The translations under genes and the position numbers were made by a program. The notes below the pieces were generated by a model. The model made no database searches. It saw nothing but the letters and a program-made list of their open reading frames with translations, and was not told where the DNA came from. From an uncultured Sulfitobacter sp. (GTDB lineage: Bacteria > Pseudomonadota > Alphaproteobacteria > Rhodobacterales > Rhodobacteraceae), in NCBI GenBank assembly GCA_913060815.1, contig CAJXSZ010000004.1, positions 124,001-188,000 of the forward strand: DNA of 64,000 nucleotides. Reading direction: 5' to 3'. Shown piece after piece: positions 34,664 through 42,754 of the stretch. The number at the start of each line of letters is the position of its first letter. Positions within the stretch are counted from its first letter, which is position 1.

Positions 34664-37156
34664 ATGAAAACACAAGTCAAAGCATTGGTTGTTGGTGGTG
34701 GTGCTGTCGGCACCTCGATTGCCTATCATCTGGCACGTGCGGGTTGGGATGATGTTGTGCTGCTGGAGCGCGACGAGCTGACCTCAGGCTCGACGTGGCA
34801 CGCAGCGGGGCTGCTCCCGTATTTCAACATGTCCTATGCGACGACGCATATCCACGACTACTCCATCAAGTTCTACAAAACGCTTGAAGAAGAGACGGGC
34901 CTGAACGCGGGATTTGCCGTGGTGGGCAACTTGCGCATGGCGCAGACCCAAGAGCGCATGGAAGAGTATATGCTCTATGCCTCCACCGCCGAGACCTGTG
35001 GCGTGCCTTATGAATGGATGACGCCAGACGAGATCAAAGCCAAGTGGCCGCTCATTCGCACCGATGACCTGAAAGGCGCGATTTACCATCAGACGGACGG
35101 GTATATTAACCCTGCCGATGTGACGATGGCTATGGCCAAAGGAGCCCGTCAGCGCGGTGTCGTGATCGAGCGTAAGTGGCAGGCAGATGCGTTTCATTGG
35201 AACGGTGAGGCGTGGGAGGTCACGGTCACCAAGATGGTCGAGAAGGGCGGCAACCTTGTCCCCTCCGACGAGCAGATGGTGATCACCGCAGAGCATGTTG
35301 TGACGGCGTCAGGCAACCACGCGCAGCGCACGGCGCAGATGCTGGGGATCAAGATGCCCGCGATCCCCGTGGAGCATACTTTCATCGTGATGGATCAGGA
35401 CCCCGAGCTGGTGAAGTGGCGCGCAGAGGGCAATGCCGAACACCCTGTCATCCGCGATGCCGACAATGAATCCTACGCCCGCGAAGAGCGTGGCGGCTGG
35501 ATCTTGGGTATTTATGAGCAGGGCGCCCCAGCGCGCTTTGAGCACGGCGTGCCAGACAGCTTCCGCGCCGATCTCTTCCCGCTCGATCTGGACCGCATCG
35601 CGGAGCAGTATATGGCCATGACCGAGCGCGTGCCATCCTGCGCGGATTCGGGGCTCAAGGATGATTTCAACGGGCCGATCTGTTACACGCCTGACGGCAA
35701 TCCGCTGGTGGGTCCAGCACCCGGTCTGCGCAACATGTGGCTGGCCGAGGGCTTTTCCTTCGGGATCACGGCCGCAGGTGGTACGGGCTATTACCTCGCG
35801 CAGATGATGGTCAATGGCGAGGCGGAGATCGACATGGCAAGCCTCGACCCCAAGCGCTATGGCGATTGGATGACGACCGAGTTTGCCGCACGCAAGAACG
35901 AGGAAGCATACGAGCACGTCTACATTCTGCACCACCCCGATGAGGAGCGCCCTGCGGCGCGGCCTCTGCGCACCTCGCCAGCCTATGACCGCCAAGCGGC
36001 ACGCGGGGCGCAGTTTGGCTGGGTCAATGGATGGGAGCGTCCCAACTATTATGCGCCCGAAGGGTTTGACGATGCGGCGAGCCGCTCGTTCCGCCGTGGT
36101 GGATGGTGGCAGTATGCTGTGGAAGAGGCAAAAGCCGTGCGTGAGGGCGTGGGCCTGATTGATGCCACTGCCTTTACCAAGCATGTGGTAAAGGGACCCG
36201 GTGCAACGGCGTTTCTGGATTGGTTCACTTGTAACAAGCTGCCGAGCGTTGGCCGCATCAACCTGACCTATGCCCTGACAGGGGCGGGGACCACGCGCAC
36301 GGAATATACAATCGTGCGCATCGCGCAGGACGAGTATTATCTGGTGAGTGCTGGCGCGTGGACTGCATATGACAGCGATTATCTGCGCAAGGCGATCGAG
36401 GATAAAGCGCCCGAGTTCGGCTATATCGAGTGTCATGACGTCACAACGCAATGGGGCGTGTTCGCCATTGCGGGGCCGAAATCGCGCGATGTTTTGCGCG
36501 AGGTGGTCAAGGACGGTGATCCTGACACAGTGCTCAGCAACAAACGCTTCCCGTGGCTCACAATGCGCAACATCGAACTGGGCATGGTGCCTGTGCGCGC
36601 CATCCGCGTGGCGTACACGGGTGAGCTGGGTTGGGAATTGCACCACCCGATCGAGATGCAGAACCACCTGTTTGATCTGCTGGAGAAGGCAGGCGAGAAG
36701 CACGGCATGAAGCTGGTCGGAGCGCGCGCGCAAAACTGGTTGCGTCAGGAGAAATCCTATCGCGCATTCGGTACCGAGCTGGGCCGTGATGCGACACCGC
36801 TTGAGGCCGACCTGCCGCGTTTTGTTGATATGAACAAGGATTTCCACGGCAAGCAGGCGATGGCGGATCACGGGATCAAGGCGAAGTGTGTGACGCTTCT
36901 TATTGATGGGCCAGAGGACGCGGACCCTTGGGGGCGTGAAGTGCTTTACCACGGGGATACCCGCGTGGGGCGCCTGACCTCGGGCGGCTACTCTGTCGCA
37001 TTCGGTAAATCCATCGGCATGGGCTATGTTAGCCCTGAGACCGCCGTGGTGGGCACCAAGCTGAAGGTCAAGATGTTTGACCAGCTGTGGGATGCCGAGA
37101 TTGTCGAGGACAGCCCTTATGATTCGAAAAACACTACCATTCGGGTGGACGGCTAA
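34664..37156 (+). CDS. FAD-dependent dehydrogenase fused to GcvT (dimethylglycine/sarcosine dehydrogenase type)
   Basis: This 830-residue two-domain enzyme has an N-terminal DAO-type FAD domain (dinucleotide motif VVGGGAVGTSIAYHLA). His46 in GSTWHAAGL matches the histidine that carries covalent FAD in mammalian dimethylglycine and sarcosine dehydrogenases. From about residue 440 onward it is a GcvT-like aminomethyl-folate domain (YAVEEAKAVREGVGLID, FAIAGPKSRDVL, TGELGWELHHP) with the C-terminal barrel. It should demethylate an N-methyl amine such as dimethylglycine, sarcosine or a related compatible solute, passing one carbon to tetrahydrofolate. Start chosen at ATG 34664 after AAAGGGGAA. Confidence 0.93.
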   Translation: MKTQVKALVVGGGAVGTSIAYHLARAGWDDVVLLERDELTSGSTWHAAGLLPYFNMSYATTHIHDYSIKFYKTLEEETGLNAGFAVVGNLRMAQTQERMEEYMLYASTAETCGVPYEWMTPDEIKAKWPLIRTDDLKGAIYHQTDGYINPADVTMAMAKGARQRGVVIERKWQADAFHWNGEAWEVTVTKMVEKGGNLVPSDEQMVITAEHVVTASGNHAQRTAQMLGIKMPAIPVEHTFIVMDQDPELVKWRAEGNAEHPVIRDADNESYAREERGGWILGIYEQGAPARFEHGVPDSFRADLFPLDLDRIAEQYMAMTERVPSCADSGLKDDFNGPICYTPDGNPLVGPAPGLRNMWLAEGFSFGITAAGGTGYYLAQMMVNGEAEIDMASLDPKRYGDWMTTEFAARKNEEAYEHVYILHHPDEERPAARPLRTSPAYDRQAARGAQFGWVNGWERPNYYAPEGFDDAASRSFRRGGWWQYAVEEAKAVREGVGLIDATAFTKHVVKGPGATAFLDWFTCNKLPSVGRINLTYALTGAGTTRTEYTIVRIAQDEYYLVSAGAWTAYDSDYLRKAIEDKAPEFGYIECHDVTTQWGVFAIAGPKSRDVLREVVKDGDPDTVLSNKRFPWLTMRNIELGMVPVRAIRVAYTGELGWELHHPIEMQNHLFDLLEKAGEKHGMKLVGARAQNWLRQEKSYRAFGTELGRDATPLEADLPRFVDMNKDFHGKQAMADHGIKAKCVTLLIDGPEDADPWGREVLYHGDTRVGRLTSGGYSVAFGKSIGMGYVSPETAVVGTKLKVKMFDQLWDAEIVEDSPYDSKNTTIRVDG

Positions 37157-37613
37157 ACGACTGATCGCCACCGCTGGCGTGTTGCTGGCGGTGGTGTTTG
37201 CGCTGGGCGTGGCCTTGTCGCCGCCGCGCACGCCCACGGTTGCAGTGATCGGGGATCATGCCGATGAGCTGCGCGAGGCGCTTGGCGCGAAGGGCGGAGC
37301 AGAGGCAACGGTCACAATCGTATTGCTCAACCGTTGGGACAGCTTGCGACATTTGCCCGACGTGGCGGAGCTGTGCTGGGATGCGTGCCATTATGGCGCG
37401 GCGGCGCAGATCTCACTCACACAGATGCGGTTTGGGCGCACGCGTAAGGTGGTAGTGTTTCACCTGCCCGATTTCGACGGTGATCTGGCCTGCGTGGCCA
37501 AGCGCGCAAGCTATGAGTTGGAAGCGCTGCGCTCAGCCTTCCCGTCGTGCCATATCAAGGCCGCAAGGTTGCCTGTCTGGATAGTGCCGATGGGTTTGGG
37601 GCGAATCTCTTGA
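37119..37613 (+). CDS. Small membrane-anchored protein of unknown function
   Basis: This 164-residue protein starts inside the end of the FAD/GcvT gene (38-base overlap) and is likely translationally coupled to it. One N-terminal membrane segment (LIATAGVLLAVVFALGVAL, about 14-32) precedes a soluble region of about 130 residues with four cysteines (two in ELCWDACHYG, one in DLACVAK, one in PSCHIKA). I do not recognise a family. The soluble part is presumably periplasmic. Confidence 0.65.
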   Translation: MIRKTLPFGWTAKRLIATAGVLLAVVFALGVALSPPRTPTVAVIGDHADELREALGAKGGAEATVTIVLLNRWDSLRHLPDVAELCWDACHYGAAAQISLTQMRFGRTRKVVVFHLPDFDGDLACVAKRASYELEALRSAFPSCHIKAARLPVWIVPMGLGRIS

Positions 37614-37616
37614 CAC

Positions 37617-38405
37617 TTACTGGTGGCCACGTGCCGCCAGCCATGCGCTCCAATCAGCGCGGTTGCCGTTGAAGGCATTGAGGTCCACCTCGCCTTTGAT
37701 TCCGTCGATTAACCCCGTCATGGAGTACTGCCAGAAGCGCCAGCTTTGACCGGGATAGGCCTCACGGGGGGATTCTGCAGTGGTGCGAAGCCAGTATTCA
37801 TAGCCTTTGAACCCCGCCAGCTTGTTCTCTTTATAGAACTTTGGCGTGGTGTAGATGATGGGGCGCTGGCCGTAGTGCGCCTCCACGATGCGGAGCCAGC
37901 GGCGCATCTCATCCTGCACCACGCCCGCCTCGGGTCGGCGGTGGGCGCAGGTGGGCGAAAACGGGTTCCACTCCATGTCCAGAACGGGAGGGAGCATGCC
38001 TTTGCTGCGCGGTACATTCTTGATAAACCAGCGGGCCTGCACCTCTGGCGTAGTGCAGAAATAATAGAAGTGATACGCGCCGCGCGCGACACCTGCGCGC
38101 CCTGCGCCGCGCCAATGATCCTTGAAGGCCAGATCGAGGAGATCGCCACCTTCGGTGGCTTTGATGAAGGCAAAGTTCACGCCGTTGCGGCGGGCTTGGC
38201 TCCAGTCGATGCTGGTCTGGAACCGTGCCGCATCAATGCCATGCACGGGGTAGTTGGCGGGGTTCTGGCGGCCAAAGTCGACCGGATCGTTATCGCTGAA
38301 ATTTGGCGCGATAGGTGCGCCCAACGGAGCGGCCTGATCGCCGCCCCCGCCACAGGCCGCGAGGGTGACAACCAGCAGGGCGGCGAGGGTGGTGCGCAGG
38401 GTCAT
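37617..38405 (-). CDS. GH25-family lysozyme, lipoprotein
   Basis: This 262-residue protein has a lipobox (LAACGGGG, Cys18) followed by a GH25 muramidase domain: HGIDAARFQTSIDW, NFAFIKATEGGD, GAYHFYYFC, the catalytic-region VLDMEWN and later IIYTTPKFYKEN and FWQYS. The Asp/Glu pair in DMEWN fits the family's catalytic residues. It probably cleaves or remodels peptidoglycan from the membrane. Its start overlaps the DUF938 stop as ATGA, so it ends a tightly packed minus-strand run. It converges on the small membrane protein with a gap of three bases. Confidence 0.93.
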   Translation of the reverse strand: MTLRTTLAALLVVTLAACGGGGDQAAPLGAPIAPNFSDNDPVDFGRQNPANYPVHGIDAARFQTSIDWSQARRNGVNFAFIKATEGGDLLDLAFKDHWRGAGRAGVARGAYHFYYFCTTPEVQARWFIKNVPRSKGMLPPVLDMEWNPFSPTCAHRRPEAGVVQDEMRRWLRIVEAHYGQRPIIYTTPKFYKENKLAGFKGYEYWLRTTAESPREAYPGQSWRFWQYSMTGLIDGIKGEVDLNAFNGNRADWSAWLAARGHQ

Positions 38406-39052
38406 GGCGTGCTCCGTGAGGCGATGAAAGCGAGATTGTTGGCGGGCATATCATGCAGCCTAAGCGCAAGGCCCGCCGATGTCAGTATTTCATTGATCCA
38501 TGTGTCGTCTTTGTAGCCGATGGCAGGATTGGCGGCGCGCAGGTCGGCGTCGAATTTAATGTCGCCCTCGGAAGTCAGCGCGCCATTGCGGCGGAAGGGG
38601 CCATAAAGGATGAGCATGCCTTTGGGGGCGAGCGCCTTTGCGGCCTCGGTCAGGACTGTCTCGGCGGCAGTTTGCGAAATGAGATGCAGCAGATTGCCCA
38701 GATAGACCAGATCATACGGACTATGGCCGGTCGCCCAGCCCGCGGTGGCGGCGTCGAGGGATTGCGCGGGGTGCAGATTGGGCAAATCTGCCTCGGCTGC
38801 ATAAGCGTCGATGCTGGCGATCCGGTCGGGCGCGACCTCGGTGGGGTACCAGTCAATGTCAGGCAGGGCGCGGGCCATGGCGAGGATGTGCTGGCCTGTG
38901 CCCGAGGCAATCTCCAAAGCGCGGCCGCTCAACGGCGCGACCTCTCGCAGCAGGGCCACGATTGCGCCCGCGTTGCGGTCGGCGGAGGGGGCGTACAGTT
39001 TGTCCCCCTCAAGCGGGTTGGCGATGCTGGCGTTGGTGGGCAGGCGGCTCAC
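38402..39052 (-). CDS. DUF938 family SAM-dependent methyltransferase-like protein
   Basis: This 216-residue protein has the DUF938 pattern: YAPSADRNAGAIVALLREV near the N-terminus, the SAM-binding motif ALEIASGTGQHILAMARALP, WYPTEVAPDR, and YDLVYLGNLLHLI, then GMLILYGPFRRNG. Start is GTG, overlapping the previous stop as GTGA. The substrate is not known for the family. Confidence 0.9.
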   Translation of the reverse strand: MSRLPTNASIANPLEGDKLYAPSADRNAGAIVALLREVAPLSGRALEIASGTGQHILAMARALPDIDWYPTEVAPDRIASIDAYAAEADLPNLHPAQSLDAATAGWATGHSPYDLVYLGNLLHLISQTAAETVLTEAAKALAPKGMLILYGPFRRNGALTSEGDIKFDADLRAANPAIGYKDDTWINEILTSAGLALRLHDMPANNLAFIASRSTP

Positions 39053-40119
39053 GGGCGCAGCCTGTCGGGGCGTAACTCCGACACGGACTGCGGATCAAGT
39101 GCGGGCGTGCGCCCTGTGACCAGATCGGCCAGCAGCGCTGAGGCGGCGGGGGAGGTCTGGAAGCCGTAGCCGCCTTGTCCCGCGCACCAGACAAATTCGG
39201 GCACTTCGGGATCGCGGCCCAGCACCAACGTGCGGTCAGGCGCAAAGCTGCGCAGACCCGCCCACCTGGCAAGCGGGCGGGTGACCTCGGGCGTGACCAT
39301 GTTCTGGTAGCGGTCCAGCCCTTCGGCCAGTGTCATGTCATCCGCAAAAGCATCATGGGGGTGGGTGGCGACTTCTTCTGCGGGCGAGACGATGAGTGCG
39401 CCTGCGTCGGTCTTGGCGTACCAGCTTTCGCCTGTTCCAAAGAACATTGGCCAGCGGGAGGTGTCATGGCCATCCGGTGCCGCGATCCGCGCCATGGAAC
39501 GGCGGTGGGGCACGATGCCCAGCGGTGTCACACCTGCGATGCCTGCAATGAGATCTGCCCAAGCGCCCGCGGCGTTCACGAGGGTCGGCGCGCTGTACTC
39601 ACCGCCCGCGCGGATGTGCCAGCCATGGGCGTCTTGGCGGATTTCCGTCACGGTGGCGTCGGTCACGATCTGGCCGCCGTTTGCGCGGATCGTGCGGATG
39701 AAATCCTGCATCAAACGGTCGGTGTCGATGTCGAAGGCGGGGGCGTGATAAGCGGCGAGTGCTACCTTTGCGGGGTCGAGGATGGGCACGAACTCAATCG
39801 CTTCGGATGGCGTGATCGGATGCACGCCCATGTTGGCGACGTCTGCTTTGAAAGCCGCGCTGTCATCCGCTTCCGCTACGATCAACAGGCCGCGTTGGGT
39901 GAGGTAGCAGCCCTCCTTGAAGTGGTCCATGCTGGCGCGGTTGAGCGCCTGGACAGAGGGCGCACCGTAGTTTTCCTCGATAAGCGCGGCAGAGCGGCCA
40001 GAGGCGTGGTAGCCTGTGGCGCTTTCCATCTCGAGCAGGATGACTTGGGCATCCGCCGACAGGCGCGCAGCGGCGGAAAGCCCCGCAATACCGCCGCCGA
40101 TTACGATGATGTCTGCCAT
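39049..40119 (-). CDS. D-amino-acid dehydrogenase (DauA-like FAD oxidoreductase)
   Basis: This 356-residue flavoprotein has the dinucleotide motif IIVIGGGIAGLSAAARLS. YHASGRSAA, IDTDRLMQDFIR, VNAAGAWADLIAGIAGV, LGIVPHRRS and WAGLRSFAPDRTLV align well from memory with Pseudomonas D-arginine dehydrogenase DauA, ending QGGYGFQTSPA. It should oxidise D-amino acids to 2-oxoacids and ammonia. There is no DauB-like partner here. It shares a minus-strand run with a GST gene, DUF938 and a GH25 lysozyme; D-amino acids released from peptidoglycan would be a reasonable, unproven link. Confidence 0.88.
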   Translation of the reverse strand: MADIIVIGGGIAGLSAAARLSADAQVILLEMESATGYHASGRSAALIEENYGAPSVQALNRASMDHFKEGCYLTQRGLLIVAEADDSAAFKADVANMGVHPITPSEAIEFVPILDPAKVALAAYHAPAFDIDTDRLMQDFIRTIRANGGQIVTDATVTEIRQDAHGWHIRAGGEYSAPTLVNAAGAWADLIAGIAGVTPLGIVPHRRSMARIAAPDGHDTSRWPMFFGTGESWYAKTDAGALIVSPAEEVATHPHDAFADDMTLAEGLDRYQNMVTPEVTRPLARWAGLRSFAPDRTLVLGRDPEVPEFVWCAGQGGYGFQTSPAASALLADLVTGRTPALDPQSVSELRPDRLRP

Positions 40120-40175
40120 ATCACTCTCCCCGTTCCGAGGAGATTTTTGTCACGGGCGCGTGGCCCGTGCAACGG

Positions 40176-40784
40176 CTAAACCCCGCCTTTTTCCACCGCG
40201 CGCTGATACGCTGGGCGCGCCTCGATCATCTTCACGAAGGCGGCGAGTTTGGGGTAGGTCTCGGCGCTTCGTAGGCGCATGGCGATCTGCGCGGGGAAGC
40301 TCAGCATGATGTCGGCGGCGCTCAGATCATCGAGGACAAAGTGGCCCGAGGGTTGAATGATGCTCTCCATATAGGCAAAATGGCTGTCGAGCTGCTCTGT
40401 GATGCGCGGATGCAGGGGCGCACCCGCCTCGCCCAAGCGGCCCACATAGAGGTTGAGCAGGACGGGCGTCATGGCGGAGCCTTCGGCGAAATGCATCGCC
40501 TCAAGGTGGCGGATGTGCGCAGGCGTGCCCGCATCGGGGATCATCGCGGGCGCGTATTTGGCGCAGAGCACTTCGGTGATGGCGCCGGATTCGATCACGA
40601 CATCTCCGTCCATCTCGATCATCGGGGATTTGCCCAAGGGGTGCAGCTCCAGCAGTTCAGGCGGCGCGAGGTTGGTCTTCTCGTCGCGCATGTGGGTGAT
40701 GAAGTCGTATGGCTGGCCGATCTCTTCCAAGAGCCAGAGGATACGAAGCGAGCGGGACCTGTTGAGGTGGTGAAGTTTTATCAT
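40176..40784 (-). CDS. Glutathione S-transferase
   Basis: This 202-residue protein has a thioredoxin-fold N-terminal domain (HHLNRSRSLRILWLLEEIG; LHPLGKSPMIEMDGDVVIESGAI carries the cis-Pro and glutathione-binding E-S pair) and an all-helical C-terminal domain with DDLSAADIMLSFP. I used the ATG at 40784, just before MIKLHHL, where the family homology begins; a longer frame from 40829 is unlikely. A 56-base gap separates it from the D-amino-acid dehydrogenase gene on the same strand. Substrate unknown. Confidence 0.92.
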   Translation of the reverse strand: MIKLHHLNRSRSLRILWLLEEIGQPYDFITHMRDEKTNLAPPELLELHPLGKSPMIEMDGDVVIESGAITEVLCAKYAPAMIPDAGTPAHIRHLEAMHFAEGSAMTPVLLNLYVGRLGEAGAPLHPRITEQLDSHFAYMESIIQPSGHFVLDDLSAADIMLSFPAQIAMRLRSAETYPKLAAFVKMIEARPAYQRAVEKGGV

Positions 40785-40858
40785 GCCCCCGAGCTTAGGT
40801 CGTTTGTGCAGGTCTGCAAAGCAGGGCATTCAGGGTGTGACGCAACGGGAGAACGACG

Positions 40859-41257
40859 ATGATTATTGCGGATAAGGCCAAGCTGGCAGGCACGGCGCGC
40901 GATGCGCGCGGCGAAGGATGGGAGAGCTTGCGCCTCTTGGTGCGCAGTGACGGTATGGGGTTTTCGATGACCGAGACACGCGTGCTGCCCGGTGCCGTGT
41001 TGCGGTTGCAGTACAAGCACCACATCGAGGCGTGCTATTGCATCGGCGGAGCGGGCGAGGTGGTTGAGCTTGATAGCGGGACTGTTCACCCGATCCACGC
41101 AGGCGTGCTTTATGCGCCCAACGCGCATGAGCAGCACGAGGTGCGTGTGCCTGCAGATGGCGCGGCGCTGCATCTGATCTGTGTCTTCTCGCCTGCGTTG
41201 CAGGGCGACGAAACGCACGGGCCAGACGGGAGCTACCCTCCTCCTGATGCCGTTTAA
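40859..41257 (+). CDS. ectC: Ectoine synthase-like cupin (solitary EctC)
   Basis: This 132-residue protein follows the EctC pattern closely: WESLRLLVRSDGMGFSMTETRVLPG, then the cupin metal region LQYKHHIEACYCIGGAGEVVELDSG, the pocket segment AGVLYAPNAHEQHEVR, and LICVFSPALQGDETHGPDGSYPP. EctC closes N-gamma-acetyl-diaminobutyrate to ectoine. No ectA, ectB or ectD lies within at least 20 kb on either side. Solitary EctC proteins are known and may use externally supplied precursor or other substrates. The C-terminus overlaps the end of the convergent unknown gene by four bases. Confidence 0.88.
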   Translation: MIIADKAKLAGTARDARGEGWESLRLLVRSDGMGFSMTETRVLPGAVLRLQYKHHIEACYCIGGAGEVVELDSGTVHPIHAGVLYAPNAHEQHEVRVPADGAALHLICVFSPALQGDETHGPDGSYPPPDAV

Positions 41258-42162
41258 TCGGTGATCTGCGGCAGGCGGTTGATGCGCACTTTGCCGCCCG
41301 CGCCCGATCCTCTGCCCAAGGTGCAACCGTCCTCCTCGCTCTCGTTCAGAAAGAAGCGCACCTGTGTTTCGCCGCCGATTGTGATGGCGCTGAATTCCAC
41401 GCGGATCGGGCAGCCTTGGGCGCTGCCGTAGGTGGTCATGCCGCCGTACCATGCGTGTTTGTCATGTAGCTTGTAGCGGTACTCCAGATTGGTTGTGGCT
41501 TGAGCATAGCGCTCGCGTGCCCACCAATTGTGAAAGCGGCCTTTGAGCTGGCCCAGAACGTCTTCGGGTATGCGGGCAAAACGGTTGGCCTCCAACATAC
41601 AACTGCGCAGGGTGGCGGGGCCGTTGTATCCTTTGCGAACCGCAACTTTGATCGAGAAGGTCTTGTTGTCGGCATGCCACGTCTGCTTGGTCTCTGGCGT
41701 GGTGTAGGAGATGCGGTCCGTACCTTTGGGCGTCAGGTCTGCCTCATCCATCGGCTGGTGCAGGGCGACGGCACTGTAGCAGCGCGCCATCAGGTCGTCC
41801 CAGCGGGTGAAATAGTCGGGACGCGCGGATGGTTGTGCTGCGGCGACCACAGGATCGGGCATATCGCCCGTGGCTGCGCGCAGGGCGTCGGCAAAGCTGG
41901 CTGATGCGACGGCCACTTCGTCAGAGACTTCGGGAACGGGCAGGTTGGGGGCAGCGGCCTTGAACAAGTCCTCGTTGAAGGCGGCGCGCGCATCGGCGAC
42001 GACAATTGGGTCAAGCGGCGCTGGCTGGGGCGGAATTGCTTGGGTTTGGGGCGCGGGATCAAGGGTGATCAGCGCCATAAAAAGCCCTGCAACCACAACG
42101 GCACACAGTCCTGCAAGGACGCCAGCGGCATATCGGATCATGTTGTAAGCCCTCTTCAGCAT
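41254..42162 (-). CDS. Membrane-anchored protein of unknown function
   Basis: This 302-residue protein has one N-terminal membrane anchor (AAGVLAGLCAVVVAGLFMAL, about 12-31) and a proline/alanine-rich linker (about 35-55). The soluble domain from about residue 115 has the pattern RWDDLMARCYSAV, NWWARERYAQATTNLEYRYK and YGGMTTYGSAQGCPIRVEF. Three cysteines fall in this domain before the final GCTLG. I recognise no family. The conserved-looking domain suggests a real periplasmic protein. Confidence 0.7.
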   Translation of the reverse strand: MLKRAYNMIRYAAGVLAGLCAVVVAGLFMALITLDPAPQTQAIPPQPAPLDPIVVADARAAFNEDLFKAAAPNLPVPEVSDEVAVASASFADALRAATGDMPDPVVAAAQPSARPDYFTRWDDLMARCYSAVALHQPMDEADLTPKGTDRISYTTPETKQTWHADNKTFSIKVAVRKGYNGPATLRSCMLEANRFARIPEDVLGQLKGRFHNWWARERYAQATTNLEYRYKLHDKHAWYGGMTTYGSAQGCPIRVEFSAITIGGETQVRFFLNESEEDGCTLGRGSGAGGKVRINRLPQITD

Positions 42163-42252
42163 TCACTTTGGCCACAATGCTAGTCCTGCAATGCGGCCAA
42201 AGTTTGATCCTAAAAGGGCTGGCATTTAGTGATGCCAAAGGTGCTGGGGGCC

Positions 42253-42537
42253 TTAGCGGCTGGGGCCTTTTGTGCCCTGACGCAGAGCGAGGGCAAAGAT
42301 GTCCCGAAACTGGGCTACAGAGAGTCTGGGGTCGCTGCGCAGATTATACGCCTCCACAGATACAGCGCGACGGGGGTAGATGGAGACGGATCCGAGATCA
42401 GGCGAGAAACGCATGCACTTGTTGTCAGCGCAGACCTGACCCGATTTGATCTGAACAGTAGAGCCCTGAGATTGGGCCGTGGCGGTATGTGCGCCAAGGG
42501 TGAGGGCAGCGACGGTAAGCAGAGTGAGCGTTTTCAT
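42253..42537 (-). CDS. Small secreted protein
   Basis: This 94-residue ORF has a clear Sec signal peptide (MKTLTLLTVAALTLGAHTATA, cleavage after about 21), then about 73 residues with a cysteine pair (VCADNKCMRF) that may form a disulfide. AAAGGA lies eight bases before the ATG. The C-terminal half (LSVAQFRDIFALALRQG) could be an amphipathic helix. No family recognised. Confidence 0.68.
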   Translation of the reverse strand: MKTLTLLTVAALTLGAHTATAQSQGSTVQIKSGQVCADNKCMRFSPDLGSVSIYPRRAVSVEAYNLRSDPRLSVAQFRDIFALALRQGTKGPSR

Positions 42538-42701
42538 AGTGTGTTCCTTTTGTGACTAAGACTGTATCCCTCTTAAGGTGTGTCTCGTGCGGGCCTGTGG
42601 CAATCCTGATCGCATAGTCGTGAACAGCGGGTCACATTCGCCACAGAGGCGTGATCGCATATGTTCTTTTCCCTGCGCGCAGCGGCACGCCCGTCACCAT
42701 G

Positions 42702-42730
42702 AAAAAAGGCCCCGCCGCAGGGGCAGGGCC
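42702..42730 (-). terminator. Intrinsic terminator of the purine operon
   Basis: On the minus strand GGCCCTGCC pairs with GGCGGGGCC (one imperfect pair), followed by TTTTTT. It lies 24 bases after the stop of the last operon gene, the BMP binding protein. Confidence 0.85.
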
Positions 42731-42754
42731 TTTCATAAGACTTATTACATTCGC

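Noticed and set aside
34433..34729. 98-codon minus-strand ORF before the FAD/GcvT gene
   Set aside because: It overlaps the ribosome site and start of a certain gene and has low-complexity composition.
35309..37237. 642-codon minus-strand ORF opposite the FAD/GcvT gene
   Set aside because: Antisense shadow of a well-supported gene; no recognisable domain.
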